The notes beneath the pieces are model-generated. The model was not told the origin of the DNA, did not search any database, and saw only the letters and a list, made by a program, of their open reading frames with translations. The position numbers were made by a program, and so were the translations under genes. From assembly GCF_013030265.1 (NCBI RefSeq), contig NZ_WPZQ01000002.1:1-64000 (forward strand): DNA of 64,000 nucleotides, in the 5' to 3' direction. Shown here one piece after another: positions 43,372 through 53,229 of the stretch. Source of the stretch: Ruegeria arenilitoris. GTDB taxonomy: Bacteria; Pseudomonadota; Alphaproteobacteria; Rhodobacterales; Rhodobacteraceae. Numbering within the stretch: the first letter of the stretch is position 1; every line of letters starts with the position of its first letter.

Positions 43372-44604
43372 ATGCTGAAACCAATGCCCCTATCCGAGGC
43401 GCAGAGCCTTCCGTTCTGGCGCCGACCCGTCACGCTCCTGTTCATGATGGCGCTGACTATGCCGATTGCATTCAACGGATGGAGTGCGTTGCTGAACAAC
43501 TTCGTAATCGAAGTGGCAAATTTCGATGGCGCGGATATCGGCCTCTTGCACACAGTGCGGGAAATCCCCGGTTTCCTGGCCGTTGGTGTGATCGCAGTCA
43601 TCATATTCGTGCGCGAGCAGGTGCTGGCGATGATCTCGCTGATGATGCTCGGCGTGGCCACAGCAGTAACGGCATGGTTTCCAAGCCTTGGTGGCCTGTT
43701 GTTTGTGACCCTCTTCAGCTCGATCGGTTTTCACTACTATGAGACGGTGAACCAGTCGCTTCAGTTGCAATGGTTGCCCAAAGACCGTGCGCCCCAGGTG
43801 TTGGGATGGCTGGTTGCCATGGGATCGGCGGCGACAGCTGTGGTCTACGGTCTGATCGTGCTGACCTGGGACCGGTTTGATCTGTCCTATAATACGGTCT
43901 TCATGGCTGCGGGCGGAGTGACAGCCCTGCTGGCGCTGTTCTGTCTGCTCGCTTACCCGCAATTCGATTCACCGACGCCGCAGACCAAGAAACTGGTCCT
44001 GCGTAAACGTTACTGGCTGTATTATGCACTGCAGTTCATGGCCGGAGCACGGCGACAGATCTTTGTTGTCTTTGCAGGTTTCATGATGGTCGAGAAGTTT
44101 GGTTTCGAAGTCCATGAACTGACCAGCCTCTACCTGATCAATCTGGTGATCAACATGGCGGCAGCGCCGATGCTGGGTAAGGCCGTTTCCGTCTTTGGCG
44201 AACGCCGGACACTGATCTTCGAGTATACCGGTCTGGCTATCGTGTTCGCAGCTTATGGCGGTATCTACTGGTTTGGCTGGGGCGTGCTGCTGGCGGCTAT
44301 CCTCTATGTGATTGACCATGTTCTGTTTGCGCTGGCGCTGGCGCTGAAAACCTACTTCCAAAAGATCGCTGATCCGGCGGATATCGCGCCGACAGCAGCT
44401 GTGGCCTTCACCATTAATCACATCGCGGCGGTATTCCTGCCTGCGCTTTTGGGGTTGCTGTGGGTCGTATCACCCGGTGTGGTGTTCGCATTGGCTGCTG
44501 CAATGGCTCTGGTGTCTCTGGCGTTGTCTCTGCTGATCCCCCGCCACCCTGAACCCGGCAACGAAACAATCCTGTCGAAATACGCGCCCGCGCCTGCAGA
44601 ATAA
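43372..44604 (+). CDS. Major facilitator superfamily transporter
   Basis: 410 residues with about 12 membrane segments. It begins with a short cytoplasmic stretch, then WRRPVTLLFMMALTMPIAFNGWSALLNN. The substrate cannot be inferred. It lies 79 nt after priA and 66 nt before prmA, all on the plus strand. Confidence 0.85.
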   Translation: MLKPMPLSEAQSLPFWRRPVTLLFMMALTMPIAFNGWSALLNNFVIEVANFDGADIGLLHTVREIPGFLAVGVIAVIIFVREQVLAMISLMMLGVATAVTAWFPSLGGLLFVTLFSSIGFHYYETVNQSLQLQWLPKDRAPQVLGWLVAMGSAATAVVYGLIVLTWDRFDLSYNTVFMAAGGVTALLALFCLLAYPQFDSPTPQTKKLVLRKRYWLYYALQFMAGARRQIFVVFAGFMMVEKFGFEVHELTSLYLINLVINMAAAPMLGKAVSVFGERRTLIFEYTGLAIVFAAYGGIYWFGWGVLLAAILYVIDHVLFALALALKTYFQKIADPADIAPTAAVAFTINHIAAVFLPALLGLLWVVSPGVVFALAAAMALVSLALSLLIPRHPEPGNETILSKYAPAPAE

Positions 44605-44670
44605 GCGCCAGTGCTTGACCTTGGCCGCCTGTCGCCATAGGCGCTGTGACAACTTAAACAGGAGGCATCC

Positions 44671-45549
44671 ATGCCGACATTCACAGCGCTCACCACTCTG
44701 AACGGGAAAGCCGCAGCCGAAGGACTGGGCGAAGCGATGGAGCGTCTGGAGCCGGAACCAACCGGTGTAGGTGTGTTCGAGGTCGAGGACGGATCCGGCC
44801 TCTGGGAAGTCGGCGGCTATTTCACCGAGGCACCTGATGAGACTGCGCTGGCTGTCTTGGCTGTGGCCTTCGAGGCCAAGCCATTTGTGGTTTCCGAGTT
44901 GCCCGAAACCGACTGGGTCGCGCATGTTCGTCGCGAGTTGGCTCCGGTCGAAGCGGGCCGTTTTTTTGTGTATGGCAGCCATGATGCCGACAAGATCCCC
45001 GAAGATCGCATTCCATTGCTCATCGAGGCAGCGATGGCCTTTGGCACGGGGCATCACGGCACGACGCTAGGCTGTCTTAAGGCGCTGGACAGGCTGATCG
45101 AGGATGGGTTTAGCGCGGACAAAGTCGCGGACATCGGTTGCGGGACTGCTGTGCTGGCCATGGCGGCTGCACGGGTTTGGGATGGCGAGATACTGGCCAG
45201 CGATATTGACGAAGTTGCCGTTGATGTGGCTGAGGCAAACCTGAAGGCCAACGGAATATCTGGCGCAGTTCGGTGTGTCGAAGCAGCAGGGTTTGATCAC
45301 CGGGAGTTGCAGTCATCAGCGCCGTACGACCTGATTTTTGCTAATATCCTGAAGGGCCCCTTGGTGGCTCTGTCACCCGAAATAGCAGAGAATCTGCGGG
45401 ATGGCGGGCATGCGATCCTGTCGGGAATCCTTAACGAGCAGGCTGACGAAGTCGCGTCTGTTTATTCTCAAAATGGGTTCAATCTTACTGATAGGAGTGA
45501 GATTGGTGAGTGGACGACGCTAATCTTAACGAAACAGGGCGTTACTTAG
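44671..45549 (+). CDS. prmA: Ribosomal protein L11 methyltransferase
   Basis: 292 residues. AFGTGHHGTTLGCLKALD and VADIGCGTAVLAMAAAR are the SAM-binding signatures of PrmA, and FANILKGPLVALSPEIAENL completes the methyltransferase core. The N-terminal 90 residues match the L11-recognition domain. It trimethylates L11 in other bacteria. Confidence 0.95.
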   Translation: MPTFTALTTLNGKAAAEGLGEAMERLEPEPTGVGVFEVEDGSGLWEVGGYFTEAPDETALAVLAVAFEAKPFVVSELPETDWVAHVRRELAPVEAGRFFVYGSHDADKIPEDRIPLLIEAAMAFGTGHHGTTLGCLKALDRLIEDGFSADKVADIGCGTAVLAMAAARVWDGEILASDIDEVAVDVAEANLKANGISGAVRCVEAAGFDHRELQSSAPYDLIFANILKGPLVALSPEIAENLRDGGHAILSGILNEQADEVASVYSQNGFNLTDRSEIGEWTTLILTKQGVT

Positions 45550-45649
45550 ACCATTTGCAGGAGTTTTGTGGATTTTTGCCACTCTTTTGACGCATTCTCT
45601 ATCTACCGTCACCTGATGAAGTCGAGGGGGGCGGTTTTCGGAGGCTGCC

Positions 45650-45994
45650 ATGACGGGTAAACAACTGGAATTTGATCAGCGCGTTCATCGCCTGAGCAAG
45701 AAGCATCAAAAGATGAGCCGTGGGTATCGTGCGTCGATGCGCAAAGACGGCTTGGTCGTGATGAAGCCACAACGCGTAAGATCCGCGGTTCCGGCAAAGG
45801 TTCTTTTGCTGTGCCTGGTTGGGTTTTTCGCTTTCAAGGCGTTTCTCCTATCAAGCTTGGGGCCATCTGCCTATCAGTTTCGGGTGAACAGCCTGAACGA
45901 GGGAACGTCGGTTGAACAGGCCGGGGCTTGGATCATGCAAATCGATCCGGTGACCGAAGCTGTTTCAGCTCAGTTGAGCAAGGTGATGTACTAA
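45650..45994 (+). CDS. Small single-membrane-span protein
   Basis: 114 residues. A basic N-terminal region (KKHQKMSRGYRASMRKDG) leads into one membrane segment (about 47-66, AKVLLLCLVGFFAFKAFLL), with the rest outside. No domain is recognised. A GGAGG sits 6 nt before the ATG, which supports the call. Lone gene between prmA and the DUF1127 gene. Confidence 0.72.
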   Translation: MTGKQLEFDQRVHRLSKKHQKMSRGYRASMRKDGLVVMKPQRVRSAVPAKVLLLCLVGFFAFKAFLLSSLGPSAYQFRVNSLNEGTSVEQAGAWIMQIDPVTEAVSAQLSKVMY

Positions 45995-46084
45995 AGCGAC
46001 GTGAAAACGCTGACGCCTCTGCTATCCAAGAGGCCTGCGATCAGGGGCTTCTAACCGCATTGTCATCACAGTAGTTAAACAAAA

Positions 46085-46112
46085 AACACCGCGGCTCATG
46101 GCGCGCGGTGTT
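46085..46112. terminator. Bidirectional hairpin between the small membrane protein and DUF1127 genes
   Basis: AACACCGCG pairs with CGCGGTGTT (9 bp, 10-nt loop) with A-rich sequence before it and T-rich sequence after it. It lies between two convergent genes and could serve both as a terminator. Confidence 0.7.
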
Positions 46113-46155
46113 CTTATTTACCCCCGAGGGATAACGGGGCGAGTGAGTGGTAGTC

Positions 46156-46368
46156 TTAGCGACGACCCTCAGCAACGATCTCAATGTCGCCGCGGCTCAG
46201 GCCGATATCTTCCAGCTCGCGGTCGGTCAGACCGTTCAGCGCGTTGCGAGTTACGCGAGCGTCATTCCATTCAACTGCGGCGTTTACTACCGATGCGAAC
46301 GTTGCGCCGATACGGCCAACGAGGCCGAATGAGCCAGTGGTGGTGCGGGTGGTGTCCAGTGCAGCCAT
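46156..46368 (-). CDS. DUF1127 domain protein
   Basis: 70 residues. The C-terminal TRNALNGLTDRELEDIGLSRGDIE is the DUF1127 signature common in alphaproteobacteria. The start used is MAALDTTRT at 46368, preceded by AGGAAA; a longer frame from 46422 is less likely. Function unknown; in some species such small proteins affect RNA turnover or stress responses. Confidence 0.88.
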   Translation of the reverse strand: MAALDTTRTTTGSFGLVGRIGATFASVVNAAVEWNDARVTRNALNGLTDRELEDIGLSRGDIEIVAEGRR

Positions 46369-46639
46369 ATCCTGTTTCCTTCTGGTTTGTGTTAACTTCT
46401 GATCTTGTGATCTGCCGGGCATCTAGTGATGTCGGATTTCCCGCACAAGAGCAGTTTTTGCATGTGTCCTATGCAGTTTCTGCAATGCTCTATGGGCCTG
46501 TAATCCCCTTAAATAATTGGTGAAAATGCCTTCATAAAACAGGTCGATTCCTGACTATTCGAGGTCGAAAACAGGCCACTCTGTCGCGCTTGGGATAGTT
46601 GTGTCGTTTTTTGGCGTGAGGTCAATTCGCTTGGAAAAT

Positions 46640-46654
46640 GTTCATGTTTCGTGC
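46640..46654 (+). promoter_or_regulatory. Candidate LexA box upstream of ruvC
   Basis: GTTC-ATGTTTC-GTGC matches the alphaproteobacterial LexA box GTTC-N7-GTTC with one mismatch, 47 nt before the ruvC start. ruv genes are SOS-controlled in many bacteria. The rest of the 333-nt gap from the DUF1127 gene to ruvC (46369-46701) holds nothing else recognisable. Confidence 0.45.
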
Positions 46655-46701
46655 TAATCGGTGAAAAAGATCATGAAAACCCGAGCAGGCCGAGGCAAAA
46701 C

Positions 46702-47199
46702 ATGCGGATTCTGGGCATTGATCCGGGGTTGAGAACCCTGGGATGGGGCGTCATCGAATCGAATGGCAGCCGTCTGAGCCATGTCTCAAATGGTTTGTGC
46801 AAATCGGACGGGGATGATTTGGGCGAGAGGTTACTGTCGCTGCACAATCAGATCGTCGAGGTTATTGCCGAACATTCACCCGATCAGGCAGCCATCGAAC
46901 AGACTTTCGTGAACAAGGATGGGGCGGGAACGCTCAAACTGGGTCAGGCGCGTGGCGTGGCGTTGCTGACGTTGGCACAGGCCGGATTGCCGGTGGGGGA
47001 ATATGCTCCGAACCGGGTCAAGAAAACGGTCGTGGGTGTCGGGCACGCGGAAAAGGAGCAGGTTCTGCACATGGTCAAACTGCAATTGCCCGGATGTCAG
47101 CCCAAAGGGGCGGATGCCGCAGACGCTCTGGCGATTGCGATCTGTCACGCCTATTACGGAAAGACGCAACAGACGCGTTTGAAAGAGGTACGGGCATGA
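46702..47199 (+). CDS. ruvC: Holliday junction endonuclease RuvC
   Basis: 165 residues from ATG 46702 giving [16 protein letters not shown]. The active-site acids are the Asp in GIDPG, the Glu in AAIEQTFV and the Asp residues in [14 protein letters not shown]. It cuts Holliday junctions released by RuvAB. It overlaps ruvA by 4 nt. Confidence 0.97.
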   Translation: MRILGIDPGLRTLGWGVIESNGSRLSHVSNGLCKSDGDDLGERLLSLHNQIVEVIAEHSPDQAAIEQTFVNKDGAGTLKLGQARGVALLTLAQAGLPVGEYAPNRVKKTVVGVGHAEKEQVLHMVKLQLPGCQPKGADAADALAIAICHAYYGKTQQTRLKEVRA

Positions 47200-47873
47200 T
47201 CGGAAAACTCACCGGAAAGCTGGACTATCGCGCAGCAGATCACGTGCTGATTGATGTCCGGGGTGTGGGATACATCGTCTATTGCTCTGACCGGACAATG
47301 GCGGCACTGCCGGGTGCGGGGGAAGGCATTTCGCTCTACACAGATATGGTCGTGCGCGAAGATCTGATGCAGCTCTACGGATTTCTGTCGCTGGTCGAAA
47401 AGGAATGGCATCGGTTGCTGTGCTCCGTGCAGGGCGTCGGAGCCAAGGTCTCTCTGGCGATCCTGAGCGCTTTGGGGCCGGATGGTGTCAGTCGCGCCAT
47501 TGCACTGGGCGACTGGGGCTCAGTGAAGGCGGCGAAAGGTGTCGGACCTAAAACTGCGCAGCGGATCGTGCTTGATCTCAAAGACAAAGCGCCAGGCGTA
47601 ATGGCGATGGGTGGCACCGTGACGGATGCGATGGATGGCCCTGCGATCGAAGTTGTAGAGCCTGTCGAGGCAGCGCCCGTACCGAAACGAACGCCCAAAC
47701 CAGCCTCCGGGGCTGCTGCCGCATCAGCGGGTGCGCTGTCTGCCCTGTCCAATCTCGGTTATGGTCCGTCGGACGCAGCAGCTGCGGTTGCCGAGGCTGC
47801 CGCCAACAACCCGGATGCAGACGAAGCAGGTTTGATCCGTGCCGCCCTGCAATTGCTGGCTCCGAAAGGGTGA
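47196..47873 (+). CDS. ruvA: Holliday junction branch migration protein RuvA
   Basis: 225 residues from ATG 47196 ([11 protein letters not shown]). Domain I ends in [11 protein letters not shown], the helix-hairpin-helix region has [13 protein letters not shown] and [17 protein letters not shown], and the C-terminal domain contacts RuvB. An acidic/Pro/Ala linker of about 40 residues precedes that. It is between ruvC (overlap) and ruvB (4 nt). Confidence 0.97.
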   Translation: MIGKLTGKLDYRAADHVLIDVRGVGYIVYCSDRTMAALPGAGEGISLYTDMVVREDLMQLYGFLSLVEKEWHRLLCSVQGVGAKVSLAILSALGPDGVSRAIALGDWGSVKAAKGVGPKTAQRIVLDLKDKAPGVMAMGGTVTDAMDGPAIEVVEPVEAAPVPKRTPKPASGAAAASAGALSALSNLGYGPSDAAAAVAEAAANNPDADEAGLIRAALQLLAPKG

Positions 47874-47877
47874 ATGA

Positions 47878-48897
47878 ATGGTAGACGCTGATCCCGCTCT
47901 GCGCCCCGAGCCGCTGCCGGAGGATAACGACCGCGCATTGCGCCCTCAGGGGTTGGATGAATTTATCGGTCAGGCCGAAGCCCGCGCCAATCTGCGCATC
48001 TTTATCCAATCCGCACGCCAACGGGGCGAAGCAATGGATCACACGTTGTTTCATGGCCCCCCCGGATTGGGTAAAACCACATTGGCGCAGATCATGGCGC
48101 GCGAGCTGGGGGTGAATTTTCGCATGACCTCCGGGCCGGTTCTGGCGAAAGCGGGTGATCTGGCTGCGATCCTGACCAATCTCGAAGCACGTGATGTCCT
48201 GTTTATCGACGAAATCCACCGTCTGAACCCGGCAGTGGAAGAGGTGCTTTACCCCGCGATGGAAGATTTCGAGCTCGATCTGGTGATTGGTGAGGGACCT
48301 GCCGCGCGGACTGTACGGATCGAGTTGCAACCCTTCACGCTTGTCGGGGCAACGACGCGAATGGGCTTGCTGACCACACCCTTGCGTGACCGATTTGGTA
48401 TTCCGACCCGGCTTCAGTTCTACACGGTCGACGAGCTGCACGAGATCGTCACGCGCAATGCACGTAAGTTAGGCGCGCCTGCGGATAACGATGGTGCGCG
48501 TGAAATCGCCCGCCGGTCTCGTGGCACGCCCCGAATTGCCGGGCGGCTGCTGCGGCGTGTCGTGGATTTTGCTATCGTCGAAGGTGATGGGCGGATTACG
48601 CGCGAACTGGCAGATGGTGCTTTGACACGGCTGGGTGTGGATAATCTTGGGTTGGATGGCGCGGACCGCCGTTACCTGACGCTGATTGCTGAAAATTACT
48701 CGGGCGGCCCTGTTGGGATTGAAACTCTATCGGCTGCGTTGTCGGAAAGCCGAGACTCGCTGGAAGAAGTCATCGAACCCTATTTGCTGCAACAAGGCCT
48801 CATACAACGAACTCCGCGCGGACGGATGCTGGCACAGAAGGCCTGGACGCATTTGGGCATGACCGCGCCCAAGCGGCAAAGCGATCTGTTTGGTTGA
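47878..48897 (+). CDS. ruvB: Holliday junction DNA helicase RuvB
   Basis: 339 residues of AAA+ helicase: [11 protein letters not shown], Walker [15 protein letters not shown], Walker [28 protein letters not shown], sensor [18 protein letters not shown], and a C-terminal winged helix ending in [15 protein letters not shown]. With RuvA it drives branch migration. Third in ruvCAB. Confidence 0.98.
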   Translation: MVDADPALRPEPLPEDNDRALRPQGLDEFIGQAEARANLRIFIQSARQRGEAMDHTLFHGPPGLGKTTLAQIMARELGVNFRMTSGPVLAKAGDLAAILTNLEARDVLFIDEIHRLNPAVEEVLYPAMEDFELDLVIGEGPAARTVRIELQPFTLVGATTRMGLLTTPLRDRFGIPTRLQFYTVDELHEIVTRNARKLGAPADNDGAREIARRSRGTPRIAGRLLRRVVDFAIVEGDGRITRELADGALTRLGVDNLGLDGADRRYLTLIAENYSGGPVGIETLSAALSESRDSLEEVIEPYLLQQGLIQRTPRGRMLAQKAWTHLGMTAPKRQSDLFG

Positions 48898-48960
48898 AGA
48901 CCACAGCCAGAGAAACTATGCCTTCAGCCATAGTGATCTAATGCAGATGAAGGTTTGGGC

Positions 48961-49584
48961 GTGACACCAGAAGAGATCGAAGCGCTGTTCACCCGCGAAA
49001 ACGGAGAATTCCTGTTCGCGCGTTGGGGTCGGCCAATCGTGCCAATCGTTTTTGGTGTCGAGGATGAGACTCTGGCAACCGTCAAAGGGGCCTTTGAAGC
49101 AGTTGTTACCTTGGCCGATCACAAAATGGCCGAAACGGACCCGGAACTGGGCGCCAACTGTATGGTTTTCTTTTTCCGGGACTGGCAGGAGCTGCTTGAG
49201 GTTCCCGATCTTGATCGCCTGATCCCGGATCTGGCGCCATTGGTTGACCGCCTTGAAGCTGCAGACGCCAATCAATATCGCATATTCCGGTTCGAAGAAG
49301 ACGGTGCCATCCGCGCAGCTTTTGTCTTTCTGAGGATGGACAAGGAACTGTCCAAGGTCCCGGCAGAGACACTGGCGCTAAGTCAGGTGGTTCAGACCGT
49401 ATTGCTGTGGTCGGACACTGCGTTCAGAACGCAATCACCACTGGCGGTGGCAGGCGACGCGACCATACTGCGTCCGGACATCGCTGCATTGATCCGTGCG
49501 GCCTATGATCCGGTTCTGCCCGGTGTGGCACATGATGCATCCCATGCGCTGCGGTTGTTCGCACGCTTGCAGCAACCTCAGTAA
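48961..49584 (+). CDS. Hypothetical 207-aa protein
   Basis: About 207 residues from GTG 48961; a TTG at 48955 is possible. A soluble mixed alpha/beta protein with no domain I recognise. It follows ruvB by 63 nt on the same strand and is convergent with the SulP gene (13 nt between stops). The coding call rests on its clean frame and codon usage. Confidence 0.75.
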   Translation: MTPEEIEALFTRENGEFLFARWGRPIVPIVFGVEDETLATVKGAFEAVVTLADHKMAETDPELGANCMVFFFRDWQELLEVPDLDRLIPDLAPLVDRLEAADANQYRIFRFEEDGAIRAAFVFLRMDKELSKVPAETLALSQVVQTVLLWSDTAFRTQSPLAVAGDATILRPDIAALIRAAYDPVLPGVAHDASHALRLFARLQQPQ

Positions 49585-49597
49585 GCGACAGTCTCGT

Positions 49598-51331
49598 TTA
49601 TGGTTTTCCCGACGCACTTTGGGTGCCGTGTTCGCGACCTGTGCGATGGTGAAAAGCCTCAAGCAATTCGCTGCCGAATTCAAAATAGGCGTCTTTTCCG
49701 ACAAGATCGGTGACGCCATATCTGTCCAGTTCCGCTCGGACATCGGGTTCGACAAGTAAAAAGACCAGTTTGATGCCCTTTGACTGCAGGTATTGGTGAA
49801 CGTTGCGCAAAGTGTAGCCTGCCGTGAAATCTACATCATCAATTGCCGAAGCTTCGATGCAAAACCAAGACAGCTTGTGGTCAGCACCTTGGGTAATAGT
49901 GGCAACTTCGTCAGACAGGCGCTGAGTATTTGCGTAGTATAGACTGTGGGAAAAACGATAGATGACCAGACCCGGTTCAAACTGGTTGGGGTGGTCAATC
50001 GATTTTGAATGCCAACCCGTGACCTTGTTTTCCACGATGACAGAGTTCTTGGGGTGATACCCCCGGCGCGTGTGATCAATGAGCGATAGCACCATCGCAA
50101 AAATGATACCCTGTTCAACGCCAACGAAAACGACAACGGCAGCAGTTGCGATGGCGATCCAGAATTCGGATCGGGCCTGCCTGTAAATATTGGCCAGCCC
50201 CCGTACATCGATCAGCTTCACGCCTATCAAAAACACGATGGCAGACAGTGCTGCGTTTGGCAGATAAGCAAGCGGACCGGTCAGAAACAGGATCACGACC
50301 AGAACGATCGCGACTGTGGTAAGTTGAGCGATCTGGCTACGCCCACCTGCGCTTGCCACCATTTCGGTTTTGGTAGGGCTGCCATTGACGACGAAAGTTC
50401 CGGTAAATGCAGCGCCAAGGTTTGCAAGACCAAGCCCGACGAGGTCCGAATTCTCATCAAATTTCTCTTCGTAGCGTGCCGCATAGGCGCGGGAAGTCGC
50501 GGCGCTTTGTGCAAGGATCACCACAAAGATCGACAGTGCAGTTGGCAACAGTTGTTTGAACAGAGACCAACTCCAGTCCACAGCCGGGATAGAAAGCGAG
50601 GGCAGGCCGCTGGGAACCGCCCCCAGAACTGCGATGCCTGCGCCGCTGAATTGAAAGGCCCAACTACACAGGATCACGCCCAGTATTGCGATCAGTGGGC
50701 CGGGAATTTTGCGGGACAGGCGCCTGCAGCCGGTCACTACGGCCAGTACACCCAATGCGACAACCAGTGTTGGCCAACTGAATTGTTCGAAATGTTCAGC
50801 GACCCCCTGCAGCTTGGCTGTGGTTCCATGGGCGGGGACTTCAATGCCCAGCATTCCGGGGATCTCTCCACTGGCGACTTGAATACCAACGCCCGTCAAA
50901 AAGCCGACGAGGACAGTTCTGGACAGAAAATCGGCCAAAAACCCAAGACCAATGATCCGAGCGGCGATCAGGAGTACCGCAGCCATCAGTGCCAGAAGCG
51001 AAGCCAGCGCGAGATATTCGGATGACCCCGACACCGCCATTCCCGCCAAGGCTGAGGCGGTTATGGCCGCAGTTGCGGAATCCGCTCCGACAACCAGATG
51101 ACGGGAAGATCCGAAGATGGCGAACAATGCCATCGGTATGAGGATTGTGTAGAGGCCGGTAATTACCGGGGTTCCGGCAATTTTCGTGTAACCCATGACT
51201 TCGGGGATCGCGAGGCAGGCGAAGGTGAGGCCCGCAAGGATCTCGGTCGGTAGGTTCGATCGTTTGAAAGGTAAGATGCCCTGCAGAACAGGAAGCGGAA
51301 ATGTGATCCCATTTCTTGTAGCTTTAGTCAT
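49598..51331 (-). CDS. SulP-family anion transporter with STAS domain
   Basis: 577 residues with about 10-12 membrane segments and a C-terminal STAS domain (from about residue 430). The N-terminal LTFACLAIPEVMGYTKIAGTPVITGLYT segment is the SulP signature. The STAS part has SIDDVDFTAGYTLRNVHQYL. Substrates in the family are sulfate, bicarbonate or other anions and cannot be told apart here. Confidence 0.92.
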   Translation of the reverse strand: MTKATRNGITFPLPVLQGILPFKRSNLPTEILAGLTFACLAIPEVMGYTKIAGTPVITGLYTILIPMALFAIFGSSRHLVVGADSATAAITASALAGMAVSGSSEYLALASLLALMAAVLLIAARIIGLGFLADFLSRTVLVGFLTGVGIQVASGEIPGMLGIEVPAHGTTAKLQGVAEHFEQFSWPTLVVALGVLAVVTGCRRLSRKIPGPLIAILGVILCSWAFQFSGAGIAVLGAVPSGLPSLSIPAVDWSWSLFKQLLPTALSIFVVILAQSAATSRAYAARYEEKFDENSDLVGLGLANLGAAFTGTFVVNGSPTKTEMVASAGGRSQIAQLTTVAIVLVVILFLTGPLAYLPNAALSAIVFLIGVKLIDVRGLANIYRQARSEFWIAIATAAVVVFVGVEQGIIFAMVLSLIDHTRRGYHPKNSVIVENKVTGWHSKSIDHPNQFEPGLVIYRFSHSLYYANTQRLSDEVATITQGADHKLSWFCIEASAIDDVDFTAGYTLRNVHQYLQSKGIKLVFLLVEPDVRAELDRYGVTDLVGKDAYFEFGSELLEAFHHRTGREHGTQSASGKP

Positions 51332-51526
51332 TAAGGTCCCTGTTCAATGCCTCAGCATAACTTGGAACACTAGAATGCAAATGCGCAGATTTCGATACTG
51401 AGTACGGCCTCAGTGAATTTTCTGATCAATCAGGGATTGCGGGATTGCCACTGCGCGGGCATGTCTGTGGGGGCGGGGCTTAGGCCCCAAAGGACAGATT
51501 GATGAAACTGGATAGCCGGATTTGCG

Positions 51527-51937
51527 ATGTCGCAAGATAAGTCACTAGAGAAACAGAAACATATCTTTCCGATCCGGGTCTATTACGAAGACACCGACAT
51601 GGGTGGTGTCGTTTATCACGCAAATTACTTACGCTACATCGAACGCGCCCGGTCTGACTGGGTTCGCAAGCTGGGGAATGATCAGAACGCGATGCGAGAT
51701 GATGGTGTTGTCTGGGTCGTGCGCAAGCTGGAAGCAGACTATCTTGCCTCTGCCAAATTTGATGACGAATTGACCGTTGAGACCGACGTTGTCGCAATCT
51801 CGGGCGTTCGGCTGACGATGGCACAGTTGGTTTTGCGGGGTGAAACGGAAATATTCCGCGCCACAGTCACGGCTGTCTGCATTAACAGCGAAGGCAAGCC
51901 AATCCGCCTTCCGGCAGAGATTCGCGCATTGATGTAA
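51527..51937 (+). CDS. ybgC: Tol-Pal system-associated acyl-CoA thioesterase YbgC
   Basis: 136 residues, single hot-dog fold with the active-site motif YYEDTDMGGVVYHANYLRYIERAR near the N-terminus. First gene of the Tol-Pal region. It acts on short-chain or acyl carrier-linked acyl groups in other bacteria. 109 nt separate it from tolQ. Confidence 0.93.
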   Translation: MSQDKSLEKQKHIFPIRVYYEDTDMGGVVYHANYLRYIERARSDWVRKLGNDQNAMRDDGVVWVVRKLEADYLASAKFDDELTVETDVVAISGVRLTMAQLVLRGETEIFRATVTAVCINSEGKPIRLPAEIRALM

Positions 51938-52046
51938 CAAAACGTAGCCCAGGGGTGGTTATGTTGGCATTTCATACCGATCTGCGTTAGCGTCTGGCAA
52001 AACAAGGCCAAACGAACGGCCGTCAGGCAAAACAAAGAGCAGGTTC

Positions 52047-52742
52047 ATGGAAGCTGAAACGCTGGTGCTGGCGCAGGAGATCGATTTCTCCATGTGGGGG
52101 CTGTTCGCCCGCGCGACATTCATCGTCAAGGTGGTCATGCTGATCCTAGTGATCGCATCATTCTGGTCCTGGGCGATCATTATACAGAAACTCATCAACT
52201 ATCGCGCTGCACGCCGTGAGGCGCAGGTTTTTGATGAATCTTTCTGGTCGGGCAATCCTCTGGATGAGCTGTTCGAAGAGATTGGTTCACGCCCGGACGG
52301 AAGTTCGGAAAAGATATTTGCGGCCGGAATGATCGAGTGGCGAAGGTCCCATCGTACTGACGGTGGACTGATCGCAGGCGCAACGGCCCGGATCGACAGA
52401 TCAATGGATGTGGCCATCGCGAAAGAGGCTGAAACCCTGCAAAAAGGCCTGCCCATTCTGGCGACAGTTGGTTCTACAGCGCCGTTTATCGGCCTGTTTG
52501 GTACTGTCTGGGGCATCATGAATGCGTTCATCGAGATTGCCGAGCAGCAGAACACGAACCTTGCAGTTGTGGCACCAGGCATTGCCGAGGCGTTGCTGGC
52601 AACCGGCCTCGGCCTGTTGGCCGCGATCCCGGCCGTGATCTTCTACAACAAGCTGAGCGCCGACAGTGATCGGATCGTCGGTGGCTATGAAGCTTTTGCC
52701 GACGAGTTCGCCACTATCCTTTCTCGTCAGTTGGACAGCTGA
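52047..52742 (+). CDS. tolQ: Tol-Pal system inner-membrane protein TolQ
   Basis: 231 residues, three membrane segments (about 20-45, 135-155, 170-195). Segments TVGSTAPFIGLFGTVWGIMNAF and GIAEALLATGLGLLAAIPAVIFYNKL are typical of TolQ/ExbB proton channels. With TolR it powers TolA. Its stop is one base before the TolR start. Confidence 0.97.
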   Translation: MEAETLVLAQEIDFSMWGLFARATFIVKVVMLILVIASFWSWAIIIQKLINYRAARREAQVFDESFWSGNPLDELFEEIGSRPDGSSEKIFAAGMIEWRRSHRTDGGLIAGATARIDRSMDVAIAKEAETLQKGLPILATVGSTAPFIGLFGTVWGIMNAFIEIAEQQNTNLAVVAPGIAEALLATGLGLLAAIPAVIFYNKLSADSDRIVGGYEAFADEFATILSRQLDS

Positions 52743-52743
52743 C

Positions 52744-53220
52744 ATGGGCGCTGCGGTTCAGCAATCGTCAAACGGAAACGGGCGCAGGCGCGGTCGTCGC
52801 CGCGGTCGCGCACAGCCGATGGCGGAAATCAACGTCACGCCTTTTGTTGATGTCATGTTGGTGTTGCTGATCATTTTCATGGTGGCAGCCCCCTTGCTGA
52901 CTGTGGGTGTTCCGGTTGACCTGCCCAAAACCGCCGCCAGCGCATTGCCCGGGGACAATGAAGAACCCTTGACTGTAACCCTCACTGCGGATGGTCGGGT
53001 TCAGATCCAGACGACAGATGTTCTGCGCGAAGAACTGATTGGCAAGTTGCGCGCCATTGCGGCTGAGCGCAGCAGTGACCGTGTATTTCTGCGGGCGGAC
53101 GGCGCTATTCCTTATGCGCAGGTGATGCAGATCATGGGCGCCCTGAATGCGGGCGGATTTTCGAATGTGGGCCTTGTTACCGATACGGGCGGGCCAACGC
53201 TGGACGAAGGTGGAGAGTGA
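52744..53220 (+). CDS. tolR: Tol-Pal system protein TolR
   Basis: 158 residues. A basic N-terminus (RRRGRRRGRAQ) precedes the family motif AEINVTPFVDVMLVLLIIFMVAAP, whose Asp is the proton carrier. The periplasmic domain follows, ending in GLVTDTGG. Start ATG 52744 is one base after the TolQ stop. Confidence 0.96.
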   Translation: MGAAVQQSSNGNGRRRGRRRGRAQPMAEINVTPFVDVMLVLLIIFMVAAPLLTVGVPVDLPKTAASALPGDNEEPLTVTLTADGRVQIQTTDVLREELIGKLRAIAAERSSDRVFLRADGAIPYAQVMQIMGALNAGGFSNVGLVTDTGGPTLDEGGE

Positions 53221-53229
53221 GGCCGCGGG

